Source of the DNA: Rudanella paleaurantiibacter
GTDB taxonomy: Bacteria; Bacteroidota; Bacteroidia; Cytophagales; Spirosomataceae
Direction: 5' to 3'
DNA length: 64,000 bases
Assembly: GCF_009184635.1 (NCBI RefSeq)
Contig: NZ_WELI01000014.1
Coordinates: 1-64,000 of the forward strand
Every line of letters begins with the position of its first letter. Position 1 is the first letter of the stretch. Below are positions 1 to 8,252 of the stretch, one piece after another. The position numbers and the translations under genes were made by a program. The notes under the pieces were generated by a model. It searched no databases, was not told the DNA's origin, and saw only the letters and a program-made list of their open reading frames with translations.

Positions 1-1
1 G

Positions 2-94
2 GCGGACCAGAAGAACCCTATTTCAAGGCAACTGGAAATTTCGTATAGAACAGTGTATAAATTATGCCTCAAAACTAAAAGCGTAGTTTACTAA
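2..94 (+). pseudogene. C-terminal tail of a serine recombinase (partial)
   Basis: The window opens inside an open frame that ends at TAA 92-94. The last 30 residues look like the helix-turn-helix tail of a resolvase/invertase, with the pattern I-S-R-Q-L-E-I-S followed by R-T-V-Y-K. The catalytic part would lie left of the window. A Tn3-type transposase remnant starts 45 bases later, which is the usual tnpR-tnpA neighbourhood. The family call rests on one short motif, so it is tentative. Confidence 0.4.
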
Positions 95-138
95 CGCCGT
101 TTTCCGGACATTTGTAAGAAAAACCTCAAAACGGTTTA

Positions 139-420
139 GTGCGGTATGCCACCAAGGAAGACCTACTCGTGATGGCTCGCAGTAAGCAGTTGCTAATCAA
201 TGCGATGACGTGCTGGAATATGTTGCATATCTCTCAAAAACTCCAGGAATTGAATCCCCTTGAGCGCAGTCAACTGTTAAGCGGTCTGCCTGATACAGCT
301 CCGCTGAGTTGGAAACATATCAATTTTCAAGGCGAATATGACTTTTCGGAAGGCACGTTACGAAATTTGGTCAGTCTAGAATTGGGTCAACTCTTAAAGG
401 AGGAAGCAAAACCAGTTTGA
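139..420 (+). pseudogene. Tn3-family transposase, C-terminal remnant
   Basis: About 93 residues matching the extreme C-terminus of Tn3-family TnpA: the block N-A-x-T-x-W-N-M-L-x-x-S, then W-K-H-I-N-F-Q-G-E-Y-D-F, which is where this family ends. A full transposase has about 990 residues, so more than 90 percent is missing. The GTG at 139 is only the first available codon and probably not a true start. It differs in sequence from the complete Tn3 transposase at 58038-61010, so it comes from another element. An IS3-family orfA fragment follows in the same frame right after its stop, so the junction is probably an old insertion or deletion boundary. Confidence 0.75.
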
Positions 421-558
421 TGGAACATTTCGTACGAATGTGGGCAGCCCCCCACCAATAGCAAAGGGAAAAAGAAAACTGAGCAAAGCCTTCAACAAGA
501 AGTTGATAACCTGCGCCGACAACTGCGCCAAAGTGAGATGGAGCGCGAAATCCTAAAA
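421..558 (+). pseudogene. IS3-family orfA 3' fragment, split by insertion
   Basis: The frame reads a short leucine-zipper-like segment typical of the OrfA C-terminus (E-V-D-N-L-R-R-Q-L, then E-R-E-I-L-K). Joining base 558 to base 2224 keeps the frame and gives the canonical E-I-L-K-K...A-L-A-I-F-S-R ending with stop at 2257-2259. The N-terminal helix-turn-helix that OrfA uses for end binding is absent. This fragment defines the target into which the IS110-type element jumped. Confidence 0.65.
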
Positions 559-569
559 TCGTTGTACAG

Positions 570-824
570 CGCCTACGCTGTTGAATAGCCACTACAACTT
601 ACGTTCCGGCCAGAAGTCTTACCTTTAACCGACTTTCTGAACCAAGCCTCTCGCTTTTACTGGTACTTAATTGAGTCCTCCCTTAAAATCTGGGCTGGAG
701 CGCGCGATGCTTTTCTTCCCGAAAAGTATTTGGTGAATGCGCTGGTGATCGCTTCGGCGAATCCCGTACAGAAAACTCTTACAGTCACGGTGCGCTCCCA
801 GAAGTCACTAAAAAGTCATGCACT
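570..824 (+). ncRNA. Candidate bridge-RNA region of the IS110-type element
   Basis: This is the non-coding left end of the element. In the IS110 family the DNA upstream of the recombinase encodes a structured bridge RNA that pairs with target and donor DNA. The stretch has no convincing reading frame. It contains GTACAGAAAA at 766-775, identical to the ten bases that cross the right element-target junction (2218-2227). The hexamer GTACAG thus occurs at the left end, at the right end and once inside this region. I did not fold the RNA, so the call rests on position, length and this match. Confidence 0.35.
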
Positions 825-2208
825 ATGGGAAACAGCCAAAACAGCTTCCGAATTATTCACCCCCATGCAGCCGGGATTGATGTGGGCTCACGGAGCCATC
901 TGGTCGCTATTGATCAAAACAAAGACAATGTGCGCGAATTCGGAGTTTACACTAACGATCACCTTCAGCTCATTGACCACTTACGTCAACATGGTATCAC
1001 GACTATTGCCATGGAGAGCACTGGCAGCTACTGGCAAACTCTATTCAATGCACTTCAGCAAGCGGGTTTTGAGGTCTTGCTAGTAGGTGGTAGCCAGACC
1101 AAGAACGTCAAGGGACGCAAAACGGATGTTATTGACTGCATCTGGATTCAGAAATTACATTCCCTTGGCTTGCTATCAGGCAGTTTACTGCTGAGTGATA
1201 CTTTTCAACAGCTACGTACCTACTATTACCATCGTCAGCATCTGGTTCAGCAGTCAGCCCGCTACTCCAATAAGATGCAGAAGGCACTCCGGTTGATGAA
1301 TATTCGCCTGGATGTGGTGCTTAATGACATCACCGGTCAGTCAGGAATGGCTGTCATTGAGGCTATTCTGGCGAGGCAGCATGACCCTGAACACTTAGTT
1401 TCTCTTGTTAGTGTTCGGGTCAAAAAATCCCGTCAGGAGATCGGCCACGCTTTGCAAGGCTGGTGGCGCGAGGATCGGAGCGCCGAAGCGACTACTCTTC
1501 GAGCTGCGGGCCTCACTAGATTTTTACCGGCTCTACGAAGATAAAATCAAGGAATGTGACAAAATTATTGAAACGTTTCTGATTAAGTATGCTCCTCCAA
1601 TCGAAGTGACGGCCGACGAGCAGAAGCAACTCAAGACACACCGCAAACGAGCTGGTAAACATGCCCCTGGCTTTAATCTCTCGCGGTTGGCTTATCAATA
1701 CTTTAGAACCGATCTGTTCGCCGTATCGGGTATCAGCTATAATACGGTGCTGTGCCTGTTAACCAGCTTGGGTCATGACATTCACAAATTTCCAAATGCG
1801 AAAAGTTTTGCCTGCTGGCTGGGCCTGGTTCCCAATAATAAAGTGAGTGGGGGTAAAGTCATCAGTAATCGCCGACCTTCTGGTCGAAACACCATCGCCA
1901 AGGCCTTGCGCCATGCGGCTAATTCGATTGGTAACCAAAAGGACCACGAACTAACGCCTTTTTTCAAGCGCATTGCCTTTAAGAAGGGCCGGATAGCGGC
2001 CATTATCGCCACGGCCCGCAAGTTGGCGGTGATCATCTGGAACATGCTCACCAAAGCCGAAGCGTACCATAAGGAACGAGTGGAAGTGAATGGAGAAAAA
2101 CAGCGGGCCGTACAGTTGAAGCACTTGGATAAAAAGCTGCACGCGCTTCAACTGAGCAAAGAAGAGTTAGATCGCTTAGTTGCAAAGCACTCGTTGTCAG
2201 TGACGTAG
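825..2208 (+). pseudogene. IS110-family transposase (DEDD), broken by a frameshift
   Basis: The first frame (825 to about 1475) carries the N-terminal DEDD half: G-I-D-V-G-S, M-E-S-T-G-S-Y-W and K-T-D-V-I-D supply the acidic residues. The second frame (from about 1490 to 2208) carries the C-terminal Tnp_20 half with G-L-V-P and the serine-bearing S-G-G-K motif. Homology passes from W-W-R-E-D in one frame to L-F-E-L-R-A in the other, so a frameshifting insertion of roughly 16 bases sits near 1478-1495. The protein would otherwise be complete at about 450 residues. IS110 enzymes are not normally made by frameshifting, so I read it as inactive. Confidence 0.8.
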
Positions 2209-2262
2209 TAGTGAGTTGTACAGAAAAAAGCCTTGGCTATTTTCAGCCGACAAACCTGACTT

Positions 2263-3154
2263 AGACTTACCAGTTTATTGAGGCTGAAGAAACCAATTTT
2301 TCAGTACGATTACTCTGTAAGGCACTGAATGTCAGCAAAACCGCATACTACACGTATCGTAATGGAACAACGTTTACTCTGTCAGACAGCAATCTAGCCA
2401 TGACTACCGCCATCGATAAAATTTTCTGGGAAAACTCCCGCCGCTACGGCAGCCGTCGTGTGGTGGAAGCGCTGAAGGAACAGGGAGTAAAGGCCGGTCG
2501 ACATTGGGTACGTCGTTTGATGTAAGAGCAGGGCTGGCGGGCCATTCAGCGGCAGCGGCCGGCCGTCCCGTAGTTTCATACCCCAAACGACTAACTCTAA
2601 TCATGGTTTAATCGCCTGTCCCAACCGCTTAATTGAGTATGGCAAACCTACTGCTCCTAATCAAGCTTGGCCGGGCCGCCGTTGCGGTCGGCGACATTAC
2701 GTATTTACCTTTAGCTGATGGGCATTGTGCTTATTTAGCCAGTTGGATGGACCTGTATTCTAGTCGGATCGTCGGTTGGTGGATCGACAAGCACATGAAA
2801 GAAAGCCTGGTTGTGCAGGCCTTTGACCAGGCCCTTAAGCAACGTCAACCTAAACCAGGTTTGATCGTCCGCTCAGACCGGGGTGGTCAGTATTTTGGTT
2901 ACCATTTCCGAAAGCGGCTCGATAAATGGCACTGCCGGCAGAGCATGGCGGAAACCAATAATCCCTACCAAAACGCTCATGGCGAGTCGTTATGGGGCCG
3001 TTTAAAAGCCGAGTTGCTGGAGGATGGCTGTTTTATCAGTTTATAATATGCCCGTAATGAGTTGTTTAACTATATTGAGGGGTACTATAATGTCCGTAGG
3101 CTTCACTCATCGCTGGGCTACCGTTCACCAATTGATTTTGAAAACCAATATTAA
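2263..3154 (+). pseudogene. IS3-family orfB transposase, decayed
   Basis: The order is that of OrfB: an N-terminal segment (V-R-L-L-C-K-A-L-N-V-S, then R-Y-G-S-R-R-V), then the rve/DDE core with V-G-D-I-T-Y-L, S-D-R-G-G-Q-Y and H-G-E-S-L-W-G-R-L-K-A-E. The reading is broken by TAA at about 2523, another stop near 2571, a frameshift around 2670-2690 and TAA at 3043. After the last stop the usual C-terminal L-H-S-S-L-G-Y-R-S-P follows. All three catalytic acidic residues remain, but no single product could be made. The open stretch 2633-3046 is only the middle of this gene. Confidence 0.8.
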
Positions 3155-3186
3155 CAAACTAGTCAGTTAAACTCTCATAAGTAAAG

Positions 3187-3211
3187 TGTCCGGCCAAACG
3201 GGACCACCCCA
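3187..3211. repeat. Right terminal inverted repeat of the IS3-family element
   Basis: The sequence begins TGTCCGG and ends GGGACCACCCCA, the style of IS3-family ends with terminal CA. It lies 33 bases after the orfB stop. The left partner is missing. Confidence 0.6.
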
Positions 3212-4097
3212 GTTTTGCCGAACCAAACATCAACCGTCATCGCTTTGAGATTGATCCTTCTTAACTTGTAGTACTCTTCAAGTTGATAAGCCCCAAACAC
3301 ACCAACTAATGGATTTACATCTAAGGTGGCCTGTACTGCAGTCGACTATAACGAATTACGTCGGCAACCGTTAGTGGTTCAATTGGCTTGGCAGATCAAA
3401 ACTCCGTCAAGCTTTTAATTTCAATAACGCGACTCGCTGGGTACTGTCTTATGAATGATGAAAGATCATTTATAAACGTGGTATTTGTCATTCGCGACTT
3501 AATAAATTGATGCTTAGCCTTGCTCTACGTTCGAATCCGCTTACCTTTTGTAGGCATAATAAATACCGTTGGACAGCTTGTTGACGTCAAACTCAACTTT
3601 GCCGTTCGACAGATCACTTTCCTGCAAAACAGTGCCTTTCTATCTGACAAACCTACGAGTGCATCGATATTGATCAGCTTGATATCCTCGACAAGTTAGT
3701 CGGTGGCCATGTCATTCTGCTCAATAGCAGACTATTCTTGTTCGGATTCATTGGGTTTAATTGTTGCAGCTATCAGATCCCCACTAACTGCTCCTCTGAT
3801 CTGAATATACTGCTCCACCTGAACTTACCGGTATGAATTTTCCATCGTTAGTAGTTAGTGCAGTGCAGACAAAAGTAGCTGGAGGTATCGCTATGTACCT
3901 TTTAACTATAAGTTGCAAATCACCATTAGGCTATTGCGGTAGTTACACCCATTTTTTATGCAGGGAACGGTGTTTCGTACAAAATCAATATAGGTTTGCG
4001 AAGAAATTTTCCGCTTCTTCAATTACTCTTTTAGTGAAGAATAATGTCCATAGTCTAGATGCATCCGAATAATGGTATTGATGGGTACGCCCAGCCT
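3212..4097. other. Gene-poor stretch
   Basis: No supported gene. Short open frames (for example 3833-4072) lack family motifs and read like worn sequence. It lies between the IS3 right end and the long inverted repeat and is probably mobile-element debris. Confidence 0.5.
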
Positions 4098-4161
4098 AGA
4101 GTGTTCAATAAAGTGTGTCAAGTTGTGATTAGCTAACTTGACACACTTTATTGAACACTCT
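4098..4161. repeat. Perfect 27-bp inverted repeat with 10-base spacer
   Basis: The left arm 4098-4124 (starting AGAGTGTTCAATAAAG) is the exact reverse complement of the right arm 4135-4161; the spacer 4125-4134 is GTGATTAGCT. Such length without mismatch suggests recent origin or selection. The arm resembles an outer end of a Mutator/IS256-type element (GTGTTCA...GTGTC), so this could be two element ends head to head. The ends lack the T-run expected of an intrinsic terminator. The assignment to an element is inference. Confidence 0.6.
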
Positions 4162-4246
4162 CACGTTGCAGAATATTAGTTTCACACACGACTACGATGG
4201 GGCGTATGTACTATCTCTACTTCCAGCAAGACAACCCAGCAATGGA

Positions 4247-4984
4247 TTACCCTTCACGTATGTAAAGCGTCATTGTACCTAACTTTAATCGTGTTGGATA
4301 ATTAGCCAGTTCTCGATCTACAAGTTTGTTATCATATGGCACAGGTCGAGTTATATACTTTGGGTCAATGAATATTATGTTTAAACGCTCATTTATTTGC
4401 CCTTTGGCTTTTCCCGTATGTTTTAGCATGTGCTCACTAAGTGTTCCTGTTTTTGTCAATGTAGCATCTTCGAAATAGCGACAAGCACAATACCAATACT
4501 TGTAATAGTGGTGATAGTTAGACAAGCATGCCTCGTAGCCGCCTGGATTATTTCGTAAAGACCGGTAGAGTTCATCAACGCGTTGCAATTCCTGCTGCTT
4601 ACTTCTGCTTAATTGCTCGAATAGGGAATAGTTAAGCAGTTCATCTCGATAGTTTTTGAGATGTAGTAAAACCTCATCTTTAGGAGGGTTTTTTACAATA
4701 GAATATTTGTGTTTGCTAAAAAAAGAGAGGGATATAGCAGGGCGGTTAAAGTTGATGAGCTTTAAATTTTTGTAGGGTTGTCCGGGACGGTAGTATGGAC
4801 TATACTCTTTCATATAATCCATAGGTATAAAATAGTACTCCAATTCATCGTCTATAGGTAAAGCACTAATCTGGTTCACAATTGGGGTAAGTTCTACATG
4901 TTGCGTTTTAAGTAATATGCGGAGTGCATCAAGGGGCGCTTCTTCGTTTCTTTTCTTTATCATGCTAGTATTCAAAGTTTCCAT
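4247..4984 (-). CDS. Hypothetical protein divergent from origin A
   Basis: A 245-residue soluble protein that I do not recognise. It has no signal peptide or membrane segment. The middle is rich in tyrosine, histidine and lysine (around residues 150-170, Y-H-H-Y-Y-K-Y-W-Y). It starts 147 bases from the first iteron of origin A and is transcribed away from it, so it may belong to the replicon module, but nothing in the sequence shows a role. Base composition is AT-rich like the neighbouring rep gene. No Shine-Dalgarno sequence is obvious, as usual in Bacteroidota. Confidence 0.6.
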   Translation of the reverse strand: METLNTSMIKKRNEEAPLDALRILLKTQHVELTPIVNQISALPIDDELEYYFIPMDYMKEYSPYYRPGQPYKNLKLINFNRPAISLSFFSKHKYSIVKNPPKDEVLLHLKNYRDELLNYSLFEQLSRSKQQELQRVDELYRSLRNNPGGYEACLSNYHHYYKYWYCACRYFEDATLTKTGTLSEHMLKHTGKAKGQINERLNIIFIDPKYITRPVPYDNKLVDRELANYPTRLKLGTMTLYIREG

Positions 4985-5131
4985 TATTTACCATAAAGGT
5001 AAATTTATAAAAAAGTTTTCCACATTCTCTTTCCCCTTTCCAATAAGGTTTGATCTTTTTTAACCTTTATCCTTTTTTTGATTGATATTTAAGAGGTCTA
5101 TAAACTACTGAAAATCATAATGTTGCAAATA

Positions 5132-5500
5132 GAAAAAGGAGGTTTAGTAGGTCGAAAAAAGAGGTTTAGTAGGTTTGAGAATCAAGAAAAAGGAGGTTTA
5201 GTAGGTCGAAAAAGGAGGTTTAGTAGGTCATAAAAAGGAGGTTTAGTAGGTGCCTTCCGAGAAAAAGGAGGTTTGGTAGATGAAGCTAGTCATTAACAAA
5301 ATATTTCATTGATTTATCGCGTGTAATTTCAAATGCGTTTACATACATTCTATTAATACAATACTTTAGTAGTATTGTATACTTATTTTTCGTGAAAAAC
5401 CGAGGCTATCTTGATGCTTTTTTAGAGAAAAAGGAGGTTTAGTAGGTGTAGCTGGCAAAGTTTTTCTCCTGAAAAGTGAGAAAAAGGAGGTTTAGTAGGT
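5132..5500. repeat. Iteron array of replication origin A
   Basis: Eight direct copies of a 20-21 bp unit, GAAAAAGGAGGTTTAGTAGG plus T, start at 5132, 5154, 5186, 5208, 5231, 5261, 5427 and 5480. The copies at 5154, 5231 and 5261 carry small changes. Most neighbours are 22-23 bases apart, about two helical turns, as for Rep_3 plasmid iterons. A visibly AT-rich stretch (5282-5420) separates six left from two right copies and is the likely melting region. It holds its own inverted repeat, ATACAATACT and its complement, at about 5355-5378. The Rep gene follows at once, so this is very likely its origin. Confidence 0.9.
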
Positions 5501-5519
5501 ATCATAAAAAGAGGAACAC

Positions 5520-5565
5520 AGAAAAAGGAGTTTGTACAAAGTAACCTCCTTTTTCTGTATCTTTG
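5520..5565 (+). promoter_or_regulatory. rep promoter with inverted-iteron operator
   Basis: An iteron half (AGAAAAAGGAG, 5520-5530) and its reverse complement (ACCTCCTTTTTCT, 5544-5556) form an inverted repeat. A perfect Bacteroidota -7 element TATCTTTG lies at 5558-5565 and a TTTG at 5531-5534 could be the -33 element, though the gap of 23 bases is slightly long. The operator sits between the two elements, so bound Rep would block transcription. This is the classical autoregulation of iteron plasmids, inferred here from layout. Confidence 0.65.
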
Positions 5566-5585
5566 AATGTACTCATGTTTCTGAT

Positions 5586-6731
5586 ATGGCGAAGACTACA
5601 GACGCAAATGCCTTAACTCTATTTGACTTTACCAGGCACACAACAAACTATCAGCCTAACATCTTAACACTATCGAAGCAGGAGTTCACGGAACTGGAAA
5701 AAAAGATAGTTGTATTAGTTGTCAATCGTATAGGTCTAATGGCTGTGAAAAAAGAGTTACCAATGGGGCTCAATGTAACAGTCCACATTCCGTTCTCAGA
5801 GTTAACGAAGGTTCGGTACGATCAGATTGCAGCGGCTGCTGAATCACTACAACTTAAACGAATTGGATATCGTCGTGATAAGGAAGAGCAGTTTGATTAC
5901 ATCATCCCTTTTCCTCGAATCCGGTCTCTAATTGAAAATGGTCGCCGGGTCATTGAGCTGACGATGTTCGCAGATGTAATTCCTTACTTTGCGGAGCTTG
6001 GACAGCGCTATACTAAGTACGATATAGATGTTATGCTGTCGTTAAGCTCTGTATACGCTCAGCGTCTGTTTGAGATCGTGTCAATGTTCTACCACAGAGG
6101 GCAACGTGAATTTATCTATGATATAGCTGAACTGCGCCTTGTCCTAAACGTCCCTGATAGCTACAGTTACAATGATTTTCGCAAGAACGTATTATCGGTT
6201 GCACAAAGGGAGTTGCAAAATAAAGCGCAGCTGATAATTGATTGGGAGCCGGCCCGCAAAGAAGGAAAACGAATCGTTGCACTCAAGTTCTTTATCAAGA
6301 CCACAGAGCAGATAGCAGCAGAAGCCGTTGAGCAGGATCGTAGACAGATCCGTGACATGCCACTCCACGAAGCCATTCAAATTGCCTACAAGTTGATGTC
6401 TGATTACAAACTTAAGGATTGGCAGAAAGATATAATCGTGAGTGATATTGAGAAGCTAGAAACACTCTTCCGTGTTCACTCAGAGTTGTCAAACGGTGTA
6501 CGCTCTAATGTCAAGAATCCCACCGCCTATTTAGTGAAATCACTTGGCCTTGATCAGGTTCGTGAGAACAAATCCCAAAAGAGCACGCAGAAGCAACACC
6601 CGCAAGGTACAGGCACCCAACTGTCATTCATTGCAAATGGTCCTGACATCAGAACAGGAACCACTTGTTCAGTTGGAGATTTGCTCGGTGGTTTGTTCCC
6701 ATTTTCAAACAGCCCGGAAGAAGGAAGATAA
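5586..6731 (+). CDS. Replication initiator, Rep_3 family (replicon A)
   Basis: A plasmid initiator of the Rep_3 (RepB/RepE-like) family that binds iterons and recruits the host replisome. The body has the two winged-helix domains of the family: an N-terminal block with L-T-L-S-K-Q-E-F-T-E-L-E-K-K, and a central D-V-M-L-S-L-S-S-V-Y-A-Q-R-L-F-E that matches the conserved S-x-Y-A-x-R-x-Y/F-E motif. An upstream TTG at 5532 would extend the frame, but it lies inside the operator and before the -7 element, so I use ATG 5586. The product is 381 residues, longer than the 295-residue initiator at the right end because of a basic, glutamine-rich C-terminal extension. A primase-like gene follows after 18 bases. 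Confidence 0.9.
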   Translation: MAKTTDANALTLFDFTRHTTNYQPNILTLSKQEFTELEKKIVVLVVNRIGLMAVKKELPMGLNVTVHIPFSELTKVRYDQIAAAAESLQLKRIGYRRDKEEQFDYIIPFPRIRSLIENGRRVIELTMFADVIPYFAELGQRYTKYDIDVMLSLSSVYAQRLFEIVSMFYHRGQREFIYDIAELRLVLNVPDSYSYNDFRKNVLSVAQRELQNKAQLIIDWEPARKEGKRIVALKFFIKTTEQIAAEAVEQDRRQIRDMPLHEAIQIAYKLMSDYKLKDWQKDIIVSDIEKLETLFRVHSELSNGVRSNVKNPTAYLVKSLGLDQVRENKSQKSTQKQHPQGTGTQLSFIANGPDIRTGTTCSVGDLLGGLFPFSNSPEEGR

Positions 6732-6749
6732 CGAATTACTGGCTATGGT

Positions 6750-8084
6750 ATGTCTAAGTTTAATCAATTAAGAGAGCGTTATCCTAACCTAATTCCTATT
6801 TCAGAATTACGAGCTAATGTTTCCATTATCGACTTAGCTTTACATTGGGGGTATGAACTAAAACGTCAGAAAGGCAAATCCAGACCTGTTCTGGAGCATA
6901 CTGGCTATAACGACACGATCATTATTAAAAACCCTAATCACGCTGATGTACAAGTGTATCAGCGTGCTGGAGATTTTTCTGACTCGGGCACTATCGTTGA
7001 TTTTATTCGGAACCGGCTTACTACAGTCTTCTCAGCTTACAATCAGCCTGATGAGCATTCTCTGACAAATATTACAAAAGTACTTTACGACTATTTACGG
7101 GTTGATCCAACACAATCAAAACCGGAACAGAAGCTCGCAGATAATGTAACTAGCCCTAAACGTCTCTTCAATATCGCTGACTTTGACCTTAGACCCTTGG
7201 AAAAGGATAATTTTCTGACTCAAAGACATATCACCCCTGAAACGCTAAACCGTCCCGAGTTTACAGGTAAAGTAGTAACTCAGGTTACCTATTACGATGC
7301 TGCCACAAGTCAGACGGTTGATCTGCCAACCGTTAAATCTAACCCTAATCATCAATTTACACAGTTTTCGAACGTTGCCTTTCCGTACTACAATGGCCAG
7401 TCAACCCGCGTAACTGGGCTGGAAATCCGGAATCAAACTATAAAATTACATGCGCCTGGTAGCGACCGCAATAGCAGTGTGTTCGTTTCAAATCCGCCAG
7501 CCAAAACATCACACTTTTTCATAATGGAAAGTGTAATTGATGTTCTCTCACATTGTCAGCTCCGCCTCTTAAGAGGAGATAATCGATTTGATTCTGTCTA
7601 CTTTTCTGTAGGTGGTCAGCTCACACCACAGCAAATCAAGACACTACTGCACTACATTGTAGCTATTGAGAAAACACCCGATTTTAAAATTCATGTGGCC
7701 TTTGACAACGATGTAAAAGGTTGTCTGTACGATCTCCAATTCATCGAGCAAATAATCCGGGCTCAATTTCCCTTGACACAGGCTTCTCCGGCACCTGATC
7801 AAATCGATTATGTACTACCTATCACCAGCCCTCACCAACCGCTCAAGGAAGCACTTCTAGCTGTCATAGAGGAGTTTAATGATAAGGTTGAAACAAGTGG
7901 GAAACGAATACAGATATTCTATACTGAGGATAAGATTACAGTAAGCATCCCCAAAACAGTCGCAGCCTTATCGACTTTTAACCAAGGCTTACTGAGACTA
8001 AGAGGACATGACAGGCAAATTATGATTACCAAAGCGTTTCATAAAGACTTCAACGAAGATTTAGCCTCCATAAACAAGAGATAA
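6750..8084 (+). CDS. Toprim-domain primase-like protein
   Basis: A 444-residue protein. The first 110 residues resemble the DUF3991/CHC2-like region of mobile primases (D-L-A-L-H-W-G-Y, then S-G-T-I-V-D-F-I) but without zinc-binding cysteines. The second half has a Toprim fold: F-I-M-E-S-V-I-D-V-L-S near residue 258 supplies the glutamate, and A-F-D-N-D near 316 the D-x-D pair that binds metal. Such proteins make primers or act in plasmid replication or mobilisation. It starts 18 bases after rep and probably shares its transcript. Which step it serves is inference. Confidence 0.7.
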   Translation: MSKFNQLRERYPNLIPISELRANVSIIDLALHWGYELKRQKGKSRPVLEHTGYNDTIIIKNPNHADVQVYQRAGDFSDSGTIVDFIRNRLTTVFSAYNQPDEHSLTNITKVLYDYLRVDPTQSKPEQKLADNVTSPKRLFNIADFDLRPLEKDNFLTQRHITPETLNRPEFTGKVVTQVTYYDAATSQTVDLPTVKSNPNHQFTQFSNVAFPYYNGQSTRVTGLEIRNQTIKLHAPGSDRNSSVFVSNPPAKTSHFFIMESVIDVLSHCQLRLLRGDNRFDSVYFSVGGQLTPQQIKTLLHYIVAIEKTPDFKIHVAFDNDVKGCLYDLQFIEQIIRAQFPLTQASPAPDQIDYVLPITSPHQPLKEALLAVIEEFNDKVETSGKRIQIFYTEDKITVSIPKTVAALSTFNQGLLRLRGHDRQIMITKAFHKDFNEDLASINKR

Positions 8085-8232
8085 GAAGTACCAGCCGCTA
8101 TACCCACAGCTCAAGCCCTTAGAAGTTGTAATCGCATTTCCTGTATGCTATGCCATGAAACTATAAATTATTTACGTAACGAATCTTCATAAATTACTAC
8201 CAAAATTTGGCACATTCGCCTATACTTGCCAA

Positions 8233-8248
8233 CTTTTGGGCACAAAAG
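8233..8248. promoter_or_regulatory. Palindrome before the defence operon
   Basis: CTTTTG and CAAAAG flank GGCA. A related TTTGGCACA lies about 20 bases upstream, giving two similar elements. The site ends four bases before the ATG of the winged-helix gene at 8253. AbiEi-type antitoxins bind inverted repeats in their own promoters, so this is a reasonable operator for the operon; that is inference. Confidence 0.4.
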
Positions 8249-8252
8249 AATT

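Larger units (their letters stand above)
559..2223 (+). mobile_element. IS110-family insertion sequence with frameshifted transposase
   Basis: The boundaries come from restoring the IS3 orfA frame across the insertion and are good to a few bases. Both ends carry the 9-mer GTTGTACAG (561-569 and 2215-2223). Neither long terminal inverted repeats nor a clear target duplication is visible, as expected for IS110. The element has about 265 bp of non-coding DNA before its transposase and almost none after it. That is the layout of the IS110 subgroup whose left end encodes the bridge RNA, rather than the IS1111 subgroup. Confidence 0.75.
421..3211 (+). mobile_element. Degraded IS3-family element interrupted by an IS110-family element
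   Basis: The 3' part of orfA (421-558) ends in a coiled-coil stretch N-L-R-R-Q-L-R-Q with M-E-R-E-I-L-K. The matching continuation K-A-L-A-I-F-S-R and stop appear only at 2224-2259, after the inserted IS110-type element. orfB follows at 2263-3154. A right terminal inverted repeat beginning TGTCCGG and ending CCCCA lies at 3187-3211, with the terminal CA usual for IS3 ends. The left end and 5' part of orfA are missing, replaced by the Tn3 remnant. The element is dead: orfA is split and orfB carries stops and a frameshift. Confidence 0.75.

Noticed and set aside
92-112. Possible left inverted repeat of the IS3 element (CCGTTTTCCGGACA)
   Set aside because: Only the inner part resembles the right end, and the Tn3 remnant lies between it and orfA.
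3833-4072. 79-residue open frame
   Set aside because: No motif, unusual composition and decayed surroundings; probably chance.
5132-5500. CRISPR-like array
   Set aside because: Repeats of 20-21 bp touch each other or have tiny irregular spacers, and a Rep gene follows; these are iterons.
5532-5585. TTG 5532 as the start of rep A
   Set aside because: It lies in the operator upstream of the -7 element; ATG 5586 fits the promoter and family length.
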